This document shows, one piece after another, positions 11,746 through 23,427 of a stretch of 64,000 nt of DNA. The position numbers and the translations under genes are program-made. The stretch is from Enoplolaimus lenunculus. Its lineage: Eukaryota; Nematoda; Enoplea; Enoplida; Thoracostomopsidae. Position 1 is the stretch's first letter. Every line of letters starts with the position of its first letter. Under the pieces are notes generated by a model. It did not search any database. It saw only the letters and a program-made list of their open reading frames with translations, and had not been told where the DNA came from. Location of the stretch: the NCBI GenBank assembly GCA_030248215.1, contig JASANG010000650.1, positions 1 to 64,000 of the forward strand. Reading direction: 5' to 3'.

Positions 11746-14700
11746 ATGTCAAGCTTTCTACCATCAACTCGTATTACAAGCGACAATATGCCGTCAAATC
11801 AAATTGCTGCGCCGAGCACTGCTGCAGCTTACTATGCGCGCAATATAGTAACGCATCCTGTAACCGGGTCCCAGTACGTTGTTCCTTCGTCATCATCCGT
11901 CACGATTCCAAGAACTGCGTATAGTTCTGGAAGGTCATCGCCGCAAAGAGGCGGAAAGGGAAATGGTAAGTAAATTGATTGCAATCGGACTCGTAACATC
12001 GGATTTTGTTTGATTTTTTACAGTTTGATCGAAATCGTTTACCAGCTAACATAAGTAATTGTGCTGTTTGATTTTTACATTTTATTCGGAAAATTATAAT
12101 TTTGAGTATATACGCACGTATATACATATACGTATTTCTATATGACCATTTTCATTTTAAATATTACTTCTTTTAGATTATTTTGAACGCATGGCTGGTA
12201 TAGGGCTTGGTTTTGGCAAGTAAGTTTTTATTAACAACTTTCTGACAGAAATATGAATATGCCTGTACATATAGAACATTACCTATGCTAAACAACTAGC
12301 TTATGATAGCTGGGCATTAGCTGGGTCGCGGTGGAGTGGGGGAGCATCAACCGGGATTTCCCGGTTCGCAACCGTGGGAAATTTCTGAGCGAGGGTGCAG
12401 AATTTTCAATAAAGCGTCAGTTGCACTAGCCAATGTGTAGTTACGTGTGCACATAAGCACATAGTCAAAAACAACTATATAAATATATTAATTCATACTG
12501 GTAATGTTTTTTCGCAAAAATGTGACGAAGTAAAATTAACCGGGTGGAGAAATCTATAGTGGGGGCTGAAGGTTATAAAATCTTAAGTACGGGTTCCCAA
12601 CCGCCAGTAGAGAACCCACATGAAATGTTTTTCTGTTACATACTAATATATTGCTGGACATGTATAATATATATGCATCTAAGCTCAGTCAGCTCAATCA
12701 AGTATATATTCATTGAATATACCGGGTGTTTCAGAAGTAACTACGCACTGTTTGATGCTAACTATCGGTTGACTGGGCAGAGGTAGCTCGCCTGTTTTTT
12801 GTATAATTATAGACAAGTATTAAAAGTTTACTTACATTACGACGAGAGATCTCTGAACAGCTCCGTCTGTGCACCGCCAAGCTGAATGCATTTCTCCAGT
12901 GGGGATGGTACAGATCGGCAAACTTTGCGCATAAGTCTACTGGAATTTTAGAAAACGCTGATTTTATTCTGTCCATCAATTCTTGAGGGTCCTTCGCCCT
13001 ACTTCCATAAACATCTTCTTTCACAACACCACAAAGAAAGAAGTCAGGCGGAGTTAAGTCTGGTGACCTAGCTGGACACTCGACGGCACCTCTGCGGCCG
13101 ATCTATCGGTTCGGGAACCTTTCGTCCAGCCAAGCGCGGGCTTTGGTAGCGTAGTGAGCTGGGGCTCCGTCATGCATGAAAACAAGGTCCTCGGTTGCGA
13201 TTTGCGGGTAGACATTCAAAGATGAAAGTTCCAGATACCTGGTTTTATTGACATTGCCGCCACAAAAGAATGGACCAACGATGCCTTGTGAACAAATTCC
13301 GGCCCAGATACAGACTCCAGGGGCGTTGACCTCTTTGTTAATCGTGACTTGTGGATAGCCTTCAGACCAATAAACACAATTATGGCGATTAACATGGCCA
13401 TTGACCTAAAAACCGCCTCGTCGGTCCACAAAATGCGATCAAGGTCCAACGCACTGCTTTCTACCATGTTCATAAATGTCAGACAAAACTGGACTCTGCG
13501 ATCGAAATCATCATCAGAGAGTCCATAGATAAGACGCTGCCGAAAGGGCTTCAAGTTAAGCTCCTTGTAAAGGCGCCAACGGACTATGTGGAATACCAAA
13601 AAGCCAAGACGGGCTCCTGGATACCGCAGCGCTTAATGCAGCTTTCTGGTCATCACTTGTGTAAAGGCGCCGGGCCGCCGCCCACAACACCGGCCGAAGG
13701 AAAATAATATCAGCCATCGTCTTGCGAGTAGGAGGTATTGAGTCCAAAATGATTTTTCCACTGGCGTGAAATTTCGGCATACTTTTCGTATTTATAGTAA
13801 AGTTTTACAACACAGATTTTTTCAGGGAGAGATCGTCGTGAGGAATCCATGGTATAAACAGTATATATTTATAATAACCTTAAATAATAAAAACAGCGAT
13901 AAACAACCATTGCGAAATATTACGCCAGAAGATATTGATTGACAAAGTGCGGGTAGTTACTTCTGAAACACCCTGTATTGCTTTGACGCATTGTAACTAT
14001 GTGTGGTGCAAAACTTATTCAATGTCCGCGTAATAAATACTGCTGAAAAGTTGATTTATATGTTTTTATTTTAGCTTAATGGCGGAAACGGTTTTATCTC
14101 ATCCTTGCATTGTACTGAGACGACAATGTCAGGTAATTTTTTAAAAAGTTATTTCTGTTTTAAAACTGTTTGTTTTTAAGTCTTTGTAATTTTAGTCATA
14201 TATATATTTTAGCTTAGTTTGACATTTTTATACGCATGGTCTACTGGCTGGTTATTTTTTGTATCTTTCACATCTACAATACTAAATTCGTTACAGTAAG
14301 AGACATTCGCTTTGCTCGTTTCTAACTAGTTTGGTGTTTTTATCAATTTTATGAGAGCACTATATATTACAATTTCCCCGCGGACGGGATTTTTACAAGA
14401 GCCTATGCCAGTACCAATTTAGGCTAAGTTAAAACACGTTAAGCTAACTATCAACATAAGCTACGATGCGCGTAATACGTATTGTGTGTGTGTTAATTTC
14501 AGGTCAATGCAAGCGCCATAACCTATCATACAACGCCATTTATGATTTTTCCTGTCATTTTAAATCTACAGCAGAATCAGGTTAGTTTTTATTCTCCTTA
14601 ACACAAAATAAATGTAAGTTTAATACGTTTTGAAGTTACGCTTTCGATATGACATCCAAGACCCGATTACCAACTTTATCATAGCAGTTTAAGATTGTGA

Positions 14701-17700
14701 AATTTGGCATTGAATTAATCTAGTTCGTTTGTTTTATATCATTTGCATCAAAATTCCATAGTTTTGAGTTTTCGTGCATATTATGAAATTTTCTTTTGGT
14801 GTATATGTCTTAATATTATTGATCTTTAATTCTGGTCTAATTTGTGCTTTGCGGATTTTTCAGAAGTAAACAAGGCGTAATTTACATGTTTTAGGGGTAG
14901 TAATGAATACCGAGAACGCGAATGTAATACGCATACCGTCGCTATTTGTTTTAAGGGGATTTTGTGTTTATGGAAAGGTGTAAGCAGTTGTGTAGTGTTG
15001 CGTGGACTACAAGCAATAACCGAACGAGTTTTTGCTGATATCACTGGATTACCGAAGTACGTAAAAATGAATTTTAACGTTTATTGTTATTGTGAACGTA
15101 TTTCACAATATCGTGTCGTTAGACATAGAGTTACATCTAAGCAGGGATGGGCAGTCTTGGTTAAAAACCGACCGCGGCCCGGGCCCGCCCGAAACTCTGT
15201 AGCTTTTAACTGAAAAAAAAATTAAATTTTCAAAATTATTTCGATAGCTTTTTTATGATTTTTCGTTTTTTGTAGTTTTCTTTCTGCTTTTCAATTTCGT
15301 AATTTCACAAAACCATTTTATTTTCAGCCACCACTTACTTCAACTATGCAGTCATAGATTTGCCGCATCCTCGACTTCTGGTCTCGGTTCCAAATCACCG
15401 AGACTCAAAAAGCGAGACTGAGACCGAGACCTACCAAATTCCGAGACATGCAGGGATGGGAGTCTCCGTCTTGGCAAGTCTCAGTATTTGGGAGGTCTCG
15501 GTCTTTGTATCGCTTTTTTGAGTCTCGGTGATTTGGAATCGAGACTAGATAGTAGTTCAGGATTCTACTTGCCGAGACCGAGACACCATTCCTGCATCCA
15601 CACGTGCGAATTAAATTCAATCACTTGAATTCCAATGAATAATTTGTAGCTGCAAGAACTTTAAATCTGCTTTGTGACCAAATGCGCACGTGCAAGTTTT
15701 TGCTGCAAAAACATGCACGTGTGAATAGGGCTTAAAACATTATCTAGGGTTCGTAATATATATACATACATTTGCAGTGCATCATGGTGGCAAATACGTT
15801 TTTGATTGTTTCAGAGAAGTGACATATCACTCTCCAGTTCAGAAGTTTATGAAACATTTCGTACTAAAAGCGTAAGTTAGCATATTGTTGCAGTGTGCGA
15901 GATTTTAATGGATTTTGTTTTTTCCTATTTTGAGATAAATGCCGGAGTAAGGTGTTAATCATTTTAAAATGTTCACATTTGAAAAATTGACCAGCTTGAA
16001 TATTTAGTTGGATGAATTACGTTTCGTATTGTAAAAACCTTCACAGTCAAAAAGAAATTTGCGTTAGTTTACTATCTGTTGGTAATTTGCATAAATCAAC
16101 AGCTAGAACCATAATGAAATAAAAATGCAATTTGCAACATCTTTAGAGTCTAACTGGGTACGGGTATTCTGGTTGTTTTGGGTATTTTCGCCTAAAAGTT
16201 CTGGATCCGCGTATTACCTTAGAGTTGCAACTGCGTCCGGTTATTCCGGGCGTTTCACTGAAAAATTCCGGGTTTGGGTATTGGCTTAGAGTTGCAACCG
16301 GGTCCGAGTATTCCGGTTATTCTCAGTATTTTCATGTTTAAAGTTTATGTATTGCGTTTTTTCAGATTAACTTATGCAGCTACTACGGCATTTTCGGCTG
16401 CTAGTCTGGTTGAAACAGTACAGGTACTTCTTATTGATATGGATGTTTACTAATTTGCTTTAATCGTATGATGATACATGTACGGCTTGTTTGCATTTCT
16501 TAATCTGAACCAGATTGAAGGAAATATTATGCTTTGAATATTTTCCAAGTCTAACAGATTTTTGTTGTTTCGCATAATTGAATTGATAGTGTTAGATATT
16601 TAAGTTCAGTTCCCATACTACCATTTTCCTCAAATTAATATTATAATCCACGATATGTTTGCAGAGTGACGTTGTCTCGGACAGACCCAGCCTGTTTGAG
16701 TTTATTCGTGAAGGTGCTGCTCGTCTAAGCGCTGATTTGCTTGGACCCCGAGATACACGACGAGTCCCGATTTGGCATTTGATATTACCGTCTTCAACCT
16801 ATCAACTGACACATTTTGTTGTATATGGAATTACAAATTATGTCATGCAACCGCGTATTCGACAAAAACTAGTAGGTATTTCTTTAATTGATTACGTAGT
16901 TATTTCGTCTGGGCTATTGGTGCTAAATTGAACACTGAATATGAGAAGTTCGATAATTTCTTTATCGCCTTTAAAAGGCAGACCTGTAATAATTGCCTTT
17001 AGGCCGGTCAGTTAATGAATCAGATTTTTGGTACACATCAAGAGTCAAAAGAAAAGTAGAATAAAAAACGTTGCGAGTGAGCATTTAGCGCATTTGGGCT
17101 TTTTGTGGTGTCAGCGGCATACCTTTATTAACTCATTTTGTGAGCATCCCTGAATCCGAGTCTTCGTTATGTTAATATTAGTTTGGCCCTCTTGACAAAG
17201 TGAGGCCATCACCCCCTTATCAATACGGTTGCTGCAACAAAGCTAGGTTTGTGTCTAAAAATTACTTTAACTGGTTATCATATTTTTTCAGAACCAAATC
17301 TGGAATACGTAGTTTAGATATCAGCTGCTTGCATGTATTATCGTGACGTTCGCTTAAAGATTATTTTTAGTTTTTATTTTTCTTGTGCTATTTTTAGATT
17401 ACACGTGTTGGCACAGATCGTCACCGATCAACGTTTTTAAACATAATTCCTGGATTGTATTCGAGCTTCGCTGCAAGTATGATGGCTGATGTGATCATGT
17501 TTCCGTTTGAAACAGTATTACACAGGCTTTATTTACAAGGTAAGCAGTCTTCGTGTCTGTGTGAATGATACGTTACGTACAGTTGCGTATTAAACAGCAG
17601 CTTGAGGCAAGACGTAATTGCTTTATCTGAAATAGGTATATTAAAAAACGAAAACGAAAGGGTTGGTACGTAATCTTAAATGGTGCACTGACAAAATTTA

Positions 17701-18307
17701 TGGTTTACGATTTCGGATGCTGTAATAGGTTGTTCAGTAGCATTTATGCTAAAAAATTTCAGGAACAAGAACAATTATTGACAATTTGGATTCTGGCACT
17801 GAAGTTATACCGGTGACAACGCGCTACGACGGCTGGCTGGATGCAGTTCGATCAATTTTCGCAGACGAAGGTATCCGCGGATTTTATCGAGGCTTTGGAG
17901 CGCTAATTCTGCAGTATATGATTCATCTTGCAATTTTGCACTTGACACGATTTGTTATTGAACAAATGCAAGATATGTTACGCAATGATGATGACGAAAT
18001 TGCATTACGACACCAATTACAACAGCAGCCACAGATTTATTATGGCAGTCAGCCAAGACCTGGGTATTTCGAAGCAGGGGTGCCTGTGCACGGTCAAATT
18101 GATAGTTCTGTTGGAGGGGGTGGTCAAGGCCTAGGTGGCACGCCCCCTGTTTTGTATGGAGATCGATCTTCGAATGTGGGCCACTGGCAGATGCAAACAG
18201 GGGCGGATACGAGTGGGCGGCCTGTGTATGCTTCGCCTGGGGCACCTGAGCCCACGGGGATGGCATCGTTTCCTGGGTATGATTTGTCCGGATTGTTGAA
18301 GCATTGA
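11746..18307 (+). CDS. SLC25A46: SLC25A46, mitochondrial outer-membrane carrier-family protein
   Basis: Ten exons join in frame: 11746-11965, 12177-12219, 14075-14132, 14503-14580, 14956-15056, 15815-15871, 16366-16423, 16665-16871, 17398-17539 and 17763-18307, giving 502 aa. Family-specific stretches are clear: VLSHPCIVLRRQCQVN, LPKEVTYHSPVQK, AASLVETVQSD, the carrier signature MFPFETVLHRLYLQGTRTI, and GIRGFYRGFGALILQY. In animals this protein sits in the outer mitochondrial membrane, is related to yeast Ugo1, and affects fission, cristae and lipid exchange. The vertebrate form is about 418 aa. Here a Gly/Gln/Pro-rich tail of roughly 100 residues follows the last carrier repeat, and the 73-residue first exon is Ser-rich and disordered. 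Intron 2 holds a Tc1/mariner copy and intron 5 a palindromic element. Introns 3, 4, 6 and 8 (370-530 bp) show no further gene. The possible poly(A) signal AATAAA at 18660 is weakly supported. Confidence 0.93.
12722..13975 (-). mobile_element. Dead Tc1/mariner-superfamily transposon in SLC25A46 intron 2
   Basis: Both ends carry the inverted repeat GGGTGTTTCAGAAGTAACTA, with small differences, and are flanked by TA at 12720-12721 and 13976-13977, the Tc1/mariner target. The minus strand encodes transposase pieces: a helix-turn-helix start from an ATG near 13851 (MDSSRRSLPEKICVVKLYYK), the catalytic-core entry DRILWTDEAVF at about 13410-13450, and the C-terminal KEDVYGSRAKDPQEL part at about 12980-13025. 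Stops and frame changes occur early and throughout, so no intact transposase remains. At 1254 bp it is close to full length. It lies opposite to the host gene and inside an intron. Confidence 0.9.
15365..15733. repeat. Palindromic element and CACGTGCAAG-type end in SLC25A46 intron 5
   Basis: Two inverted blocks face each other: CCAAATCACCGAGACTC at about 15393 and GAGTCTCGGTGATTTGG at about 15521, with AGACCGAGACC arms inside. From about 15600 to 15733 a second sequence ends in CACGTGTGAATAGGGC followed by TTAA, matching the ends of the element at 58441-58717. Neither codes for protein. Confidence 0.6.
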
Positions 18308-18995
18308 CCTTTTGGGTTGTGGATCTCTAGCTGTTGTATAGCTCATTTGTAGGATTGTGATATTCTGCCGTAGAATATTATATTTTAGTGATCAATTTTA
18401 GTCTGTCAAAAATGTAGTTGGTGGAATTTAATTACGAAATATTTGAGTTTGGTTTTATATAGCGATCGAGTTCTGAAAATGTTTAAAGCTGTATTGGCAC
18501 GTCGTGCAAATTTTTGCAGCAAAAGCTTGCACGTGCAGCGCGAATGTTTCTTGCAGCTGCAGGTTTCGTCCAAAAGTTCATTCGGAAAACATGCAGCTAA
18601 AAATTATGATGAATATACGCCAAACATTAATTCTTCTATAAGAACATCTTTGCAAGTCGAATAAATTCATCATCATTGGCTGAACTGATTAGTTATGGAC
18701 CATGTTTGATATTTATTGTGTCGTCTGTCATCTGCAAATTATTCATAAAGATTCGTGTCATGATTCAGAATTAAAGTTATGTTTCCTAGCAAACACTACA
18801 GCTGTAAGATTGTAAAAGTACTAGTGTTTAGAAAATGTGTGAAAATTTTGTTATAGCTATACTTCATTGGCGCTGTGGCTACAACACGAGGTATACTACT
18901 GGAAATAAAACCTAAAATTTGTCTGAAGCTGATTTTTTTCCTTTGACCATGTCTAATTGTTCTGATTTAGCATCCTTATATTATACTGTTTTTGT
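18308..18995. other. Gene-free stretch after SLC25A46
   Basis: The first ~180 bases are probably SLC25A46 3' UTR. From about 18493 to 18600 there are fragments of the CACGTGCAAG-type element (TTGCAGCAAAAGCTTGCACGTGC). AATAAA occurs at 18660. Nothing else is recognisable. Confidence 0.5.
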
Positions 18996-19528
18996 ACACA
19001 CAAAATAAATTGTCTTGTATGCAAGAAATATTGTCTGAAATTTAAGACAATTGTCTTGAATTCAAGACTTATTTCTGAAATTTTTCAGAAATATTGGTCT
19101 AAAGTTTTTCAAACTTAAATGTCTTAACTTTAAGACTTTGTTTTATGAGAACGATTGAGAAAACTATTTCTGAAATAAAAGACAAATATCTCTGAAATAA
19201 AACATATCCAACCGATTCCAAAATTGTGGGCTAAAGCTCAACATAATATCATACTTTTACAACCCAAGTTTTACAACCTAAGATACGTCCAAGACGTAAA
19301 CTTGGGTTGGGAAAGCCTGAGCTCAACCCGAAGTATCTTTGAAATTCGATCATTTATATACTTTTTTAAGTATATAAACGGAGCAAATATTTTATATACA
19401 TAAAAATCAGAAAATCAATAGTTTAATATAAGACAACTATGTTTTAAAAGAAGGTGATTATGACATTTATGTCTTGAAAATTTAAGAAAGTAGGAGTCTT
19501 GAAATTTTAAGGCAATTTATTTTGTGTG
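18996..19528. repeat. C-type element (AAGACA family), complete
   Basis: The ends are inverted copies of CACACAAAATAAATTGTCTT. Arms consist of diffuse repeats of TGTCTTGAA and TTCAAGACA units, and the core has the conserved block with TTTTACAACCTAAGATAC and CTCAACCCGAA seen in the other copies. No ORF is present. It is a non-autonomous element of unknown superfamily. Bases 19529-19839 hold nothing recognisable. Confidence 0.7.
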
Positions 19529-19839
19529 AACTTACTTAACAGCTTTAATTCTCGCAAAATGTTTTTTAGGATTTTAGTACAGTAATTTTTACTGAGTTAT
19601 TTAACTTTTGTAAATGTGCTTAATGTTTATTTTCATATGTAACAAATAAACAGTTTCAAGCCATTTTGTGTATATATTTCTTCATAACTCTAAATATATG
19701 TCGATATGAGCAAGAGCGAATCACTATCCTATTGAAGGTGTTTGGTTACCTTTAATATTGCGAATACTTTGCTGTTCGACGATGTCTGCATTTAATATTT
19801 GTCGCCAGGTTGGACCCGTTCTAAGCCAAGGTCCTTATC

Positions 19840-21052
19840 TACACGCAAAATAAATTGTCTTAAAATGTCAAGACTCGTATTTTCTTAAATTTTCAAGACA
19901 AATGTCTTGTTTATCAGACATTAATAGGCTTGGACAGCTCAGAAATTAGTTTCTTAAACGGTTAGAAGATAAATGTTTTATATTTAAGAAATTCCTATTT
20001 CAATTTATAAGACAAATTTCTGTTTAGAACTATGTGATGACGAAGTAAAAGTCACGTGGACACATCAGTTGCATAAAAATATAAAAAATCCGTTTGAAAA
20101 TACCAAAACGGTAACTATTAATTTTTGGTTATAACTGTCCAATTCCGTGGGTCAAATGGGATAATGTGTGTCGCACTGTTCTTATGGAGTTGCCACAAAA
20201 TATCCTTCGTATGACGGGGTTTTCATCGCTGACTCGCAGCATACGCGTCGACATACAATCGACGCTGAACGCAGTTAAGAGTTTGTAAGCATTGTGGCGT
20301 GCTGGTAGAATCATTCAGACTCTGCAAAGTGTGAGTTCGAACTCGCTCCGCGTCAGCGTTTCTAACTAAAGCTCCTATGTAACTTTGTTATTCATGAGCG
20401 TATTCTCAAAAACGTGCATGAAATTTCAACACTCATACTTTCTTAAATACTCAAAACATTAATGTCTTGTATTTCAGACATTAATCGCCTTAAACCACTC
20501 AGAAATTTGTGGCTGAAATGATTAAAACATATATACAAATTTCTTTCTTTCAAAAAATAGTTGTCTTATGTTCAAGAATTGATTTTCTGATTTTTATGTA
20601 TGCAAAAAAGTTTCTCCGTTCATATTCTTTACAGGGTATATAAATAATTGAACTTCAAAAGATATTTCGGATTGGGTTGAGGCTCCTTCCAACTTAAGTT
20701 TACGTCGTCGACACATCTTAGGTTGTAAAATTAGGGTATTGGGTTGAGATTTAGCCCACAATTTTGGAGTCGGTTTTCATAGCAAATCTCTGTGTTTTAT
20801 TTTAGACATATTTGTCTTATATCTCAGAATTATTTGTGTTATATTTTAGAATTACTTTTGTTAATCGTTCATAAGACGTAGTCTTAAATTTAAGACAATT
20901 AAGTGTGAACAATTTTACACCATATTTCTGAACAATGCAAGAAATATAAGTTTTGAATTCAAGAGATATACGTTTGGGATCTGTATCAAGAGATAGTTGT
21001 GGTAAATTTCAGACAATATTTCTTGAATACAACACAGTTTATTTTGTGCGTA
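19840..21052. repeat. C-type element split by a nested tRNA-like element
   Basis: The left end (ACACGCAAAATAAATTGTCT at 19840) and right end (AATACAACACAGTTTATTTTG near 21040) belong to one C element in the opposite orientation to the copy at 18996. Roughly 20025-20430 is foreign: it matches the element at 30205-30715, also in reverse. The C core resumes afterwards (TCAACACTCATACTTTCTTA). This is a host element with a later insertion. Confidence 0.65.
20281..20360 (+). repeat. tRNA-like pol III promoter region inside the nested element
   Basis: TGGCGTGCTGGTAG resembles an A box and GAGTTCGAACTCGC a B box, spaced as in a tRNA. The 3' acceptor half does not pair as a tRNA would, so this is a tRNA-derived repeat head rather than a tRNA gene. 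A reverse-strand relative lies at about 30235-30310. Confidence 0.5.
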
Positions 21053-21285
21053 GGTCCAAATCTTTTGGCCTGCGAACCGGAATGAACCAGACCCCCGTTT
21101 GATCCAAACTTTAGCATCACGGAGCCTTTAAGTTATTAAAAATTGTGTTTGGCTTTTCTCTCGCGTTATAACAAATGGCTGTGGTACTACTCACATTCTC
21201 AAATGACCAGCTGTAATGAAACCTTACTGCAGAAATCGTATCAAAATAGAATTTAGTTCGATTTACTTTTTTTTATTAATATTCC

Positions 21286-21462
21286 GGCCCATGTTACTTT
21301 AAGGGGCGTCCAGGTTTCGGGTGGGTCTATAAAAGAGTAGGTCTAGGTTCTAGATTACTTTTTTGCGTAGACTTAGGCTTAGGAATTCATTTTTGCAACG
21401 CTTAGACTTTGGTTTAGGAATACGCTTAAACTACTGTTACGCCGCTTAAAGTAACATTGGCC
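21286..21462. repeat. T1 element with TTAGGC core
   Basis: Inverted ends of the form GGCCMATGTTACTTTAAGGG enclose a short TTAGGC-rich core. The flanks AATATTCC and AATATTTC agree at 7 of 8 bases, pointing to an 8-bp target duplication. It lies 170 bp upstream of KIN17. Confidence 0.7.
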
Positions 21463-21631
21463 AATATTTCTGGATTGGCTATTTTTCCATTAATATTCCT
21501 GTATTGGTTAATATTTCCGCATGCAAGTTCTGCGTTTTTATGCATTATTTTAGGTAACAAAATATTAATTAATAATTATTGTTGGTTTTAAAAATCGACA
21601 CAATCTGTAACACTCTCGCATTCACTGGACC

Positions 21632-22846
21632 ATGCCAAAAGCCGAAGTTGGAACGCCAAAATACGAAGCGAATCGACAAAAAGCCAAAGGTCTTCAAAAG
21701 CTACGTTGGTACTGTCAAGTTTGTCAAAAACAATGCCGAGATGAAAACGGTTTCAAGTGTCACGCGTCGTCTGAAAGTCATCAAAGGCAGTTGTTGGTCG
21801 TCGCTGAAAATCCGGATATTTTCCTCAACGAATATTCGCGAGCGTTCGAACAAGCCTATCTCGATTTGCTTCGAAGACGATTCGGAACGAAACGGGTCCA
21901 TGCGAACGTTGTTTATCAAGAATATATTGCGTTTCGGCAACACATTCATATGAATTCAACACAGTGGGAAACTTTGACGGATTTTGTTAAATATTTAGGA
22001 CGGACTGGGAAAGTGGTTGCGGATTATACGGAAAAAGGCTGGTTTGTCACGTATGTTGACCGCGATCCTGAAACGATTCGTAGAGCTGAACAATTGGCGA
22101 AAAAAGCGAAAATGGACAAAGATGACGAAGAACGAATGCAAGAGTTTGTTATGAAACAAGCAGAATTGGCAAAAGCCAGAGGGACTCGAAGCGAACCGCA
22201 CGAGTACACTGAGTTGAAACGTGGGGACGATGGCGAGAAGATTGGGATTGAGCTCAAGTTGGCAGGTGAAGCTTCGACGAGCTCTGCTGGAGGGCTGGAC
22301 GCGAACGGACCGAGTAAAGGACTCAAATTGGGCGTTAATCCGTTGAAACGACCGGCAGCGCTGGATAGATCTGATGTTCATAGTGTGTCTGGACGATCGG
22401 TCAAATCGAATGCAAGCACCAAAAGCAAGCAGACGGCTTTGGATGAAATACGACAACAAGAAGAACGAAGCAAAGAACGAGCGAATCGAAAAGATTACTG
22501 GCTTCATGAAGGGATTGTGGTTAAAGTAATAACGGCAAAAGCTGGCGAAGTGTATCATAATCGAAAAGGATTTGTTGAAAGGGTTGAAGATCAGTATACG
22601 GCGGTTTTGAGGATGCTGGATGATAATCAACGTCTAGCGCTGGATCAGCGGTACGTTGAGACGGTTGTTCCGAATATTGGCCGGCCGGTGCTGGTTGTAA
22701 ACGGTGCTTATCGAGGGCTCAAGGCGAAAATGAACGGACTTGAACACGGCGGAGGTAAAGCGAGCGTAACTATTGACGAAGGCCCGTTGAAAGGCCGAGT
22801 GATCTCGACGGCGTATGAAGATTTTAGCAAATTGAAACCAACATGA
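21632..22846 (+). CDS. KIN: KIN17 DNA/RNA-binding protein, intronless, 404 aa
   Basis: The protein matches KIN17 along its whole length (human form about 393 aa). It starts with KGLQKLRWYCQVCQKQC, a C2H2 zinc finger (C28, C31, H44, H50). The conserved winged-helix region follows, with RRRFGTKRVH, HIHMNSTQWETLTDF and YVDRDPETIRR up to about residue 155. A charged, disordered Ser/Lys-rich middle (about 190-285) comes next, then the tandem SH3-like/KOW C-terminus with DYWLHEGIVVKVITAKAGE, TAVLRMLD, LETVV-like VETVVPNIG and a final GPLKGR block. KIN17 is a nuclear protein tied to DNA replication, damage response and the spliceosome. The ATG at 21632 sits in a good context (ACCATGC) and matches the usual N-terminus. 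There are no introns, unlike the vertebrate gene. It looks intact and under selection. Confidence 0.96.
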   Translation: MPKAEVGTPKYEANRQKAKGLQKLRWYCQVCQKQCRDENGFKCHASSESHQRQLLVVAENPDIFLNEYSRAFEQAYLDLLRRRFGTKRVHANVVYQEYIAFRQHIHMNSTQWETLTDFVKYLGRTGKVVADYTEKGWFVTYVDRDPETIRRAEQLAKKAKMDKDDEERMQEFVMKQAELAKARGTRSEPHEYTELKRGDDGEKIGIELKLAGEASTSSAGGLDANGPSKGLKLGVNPLKRPAALDRSDVHSVSGRSVKSNASTKSKQTALDEIRQQEERSKERANRKDYWLHEGIVVKVITAKAGEVYHNRKGFVERVEDQYTAVLRMLDDNQRLALDQRYVETVVPNIGRPVLVVNGAYRGLKAKMNGLEHGGGKASVTIDEGPLKGRVISTAYEDFSKLKPT

Positions 22847-23427
22847 TGTTGATGGGTTTGGTATTTTAACAAGAATATTGCCGATTTACATAACTGGGTA
22901 TACGGCGTCCGCGACCTCCGGATTCGCTTGAATTGCTGCCAGCGGTTCCGACAAACTCGCTAGTGCTAATCAGTCCGCCGTGTCTTATTCGGCTCACTAC
23001 ATACAGTAGGCTCCAATTTTAAAGCTTTAATTGCCAAAGTTTCCCTAAAAAAGCGTGAAAACTAATTGTTAAAGTTTGCAAATCCTACATGATTTTTATT
23101 GGCTAATTTGGTTTCATCTCCCGCTGTGGCAAAATCTGTTGGCCCCCGGCTCCGAATTATTTTTCGCCTCCAATTGAAAACAGCCATTTGCTCAAATTTG
23201 AAAGTTATTAGCGAATTAGTTTGTTTACTTTGAATTGGTCGTTTATAGAACATGTAGATTTATCGTTATTAAGATACGACATATATAAACGTATTGTAAA
23301 GTTAGATATTATTAGATTAACTGTAAAATAGTATTTAAATGATAATGCGAAAAAACGTATTATGCTATGTGTTCAATTGTGTCTGGTATATTTTGTATAC
23401 TTTTAGTCAATGACCATATATCTGTTT
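22847..23427. other. KIN17 downstream region, no gene seen
   Basis: About 580 bp of unique AT-rich DNA. It probably contains the KIN17 3' UTR, but no AATAAA lies within the first ~150 bases after the stop. No repeat family was recognised. Confidence 0.4.

Larger units (their letters stand above)
6149..12317. repeat. Right arm of the palindrome (clean copy)
   Basis: This arm carries two gene parts with clean splice sites and open frames: the whole six-exon gene on the minus strand and exons 1-2 of SLC25A46 on the plus strand. It joins continuously into the rest of SLC25A46 beyond 12317, so it is the genuine locus. The intergenic 8998-11745 holds two tRNA-headed short interspersed elements and one F-type element. 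Confidence 0.85.

Noticed and set aside
15381-15595. CRISPR-like direct repeats
   Set aside because: The repeated GAGTCTCGGT blocks are inverted, irregularly spaced and lie in an animal gene's intron.
21995-22630. Long open frame (211 codons) on the minus strand
   Set aside because: It lies entirely opposite KIN17, whose plus-strand frame is conserved end to end, and its translation has no family features.
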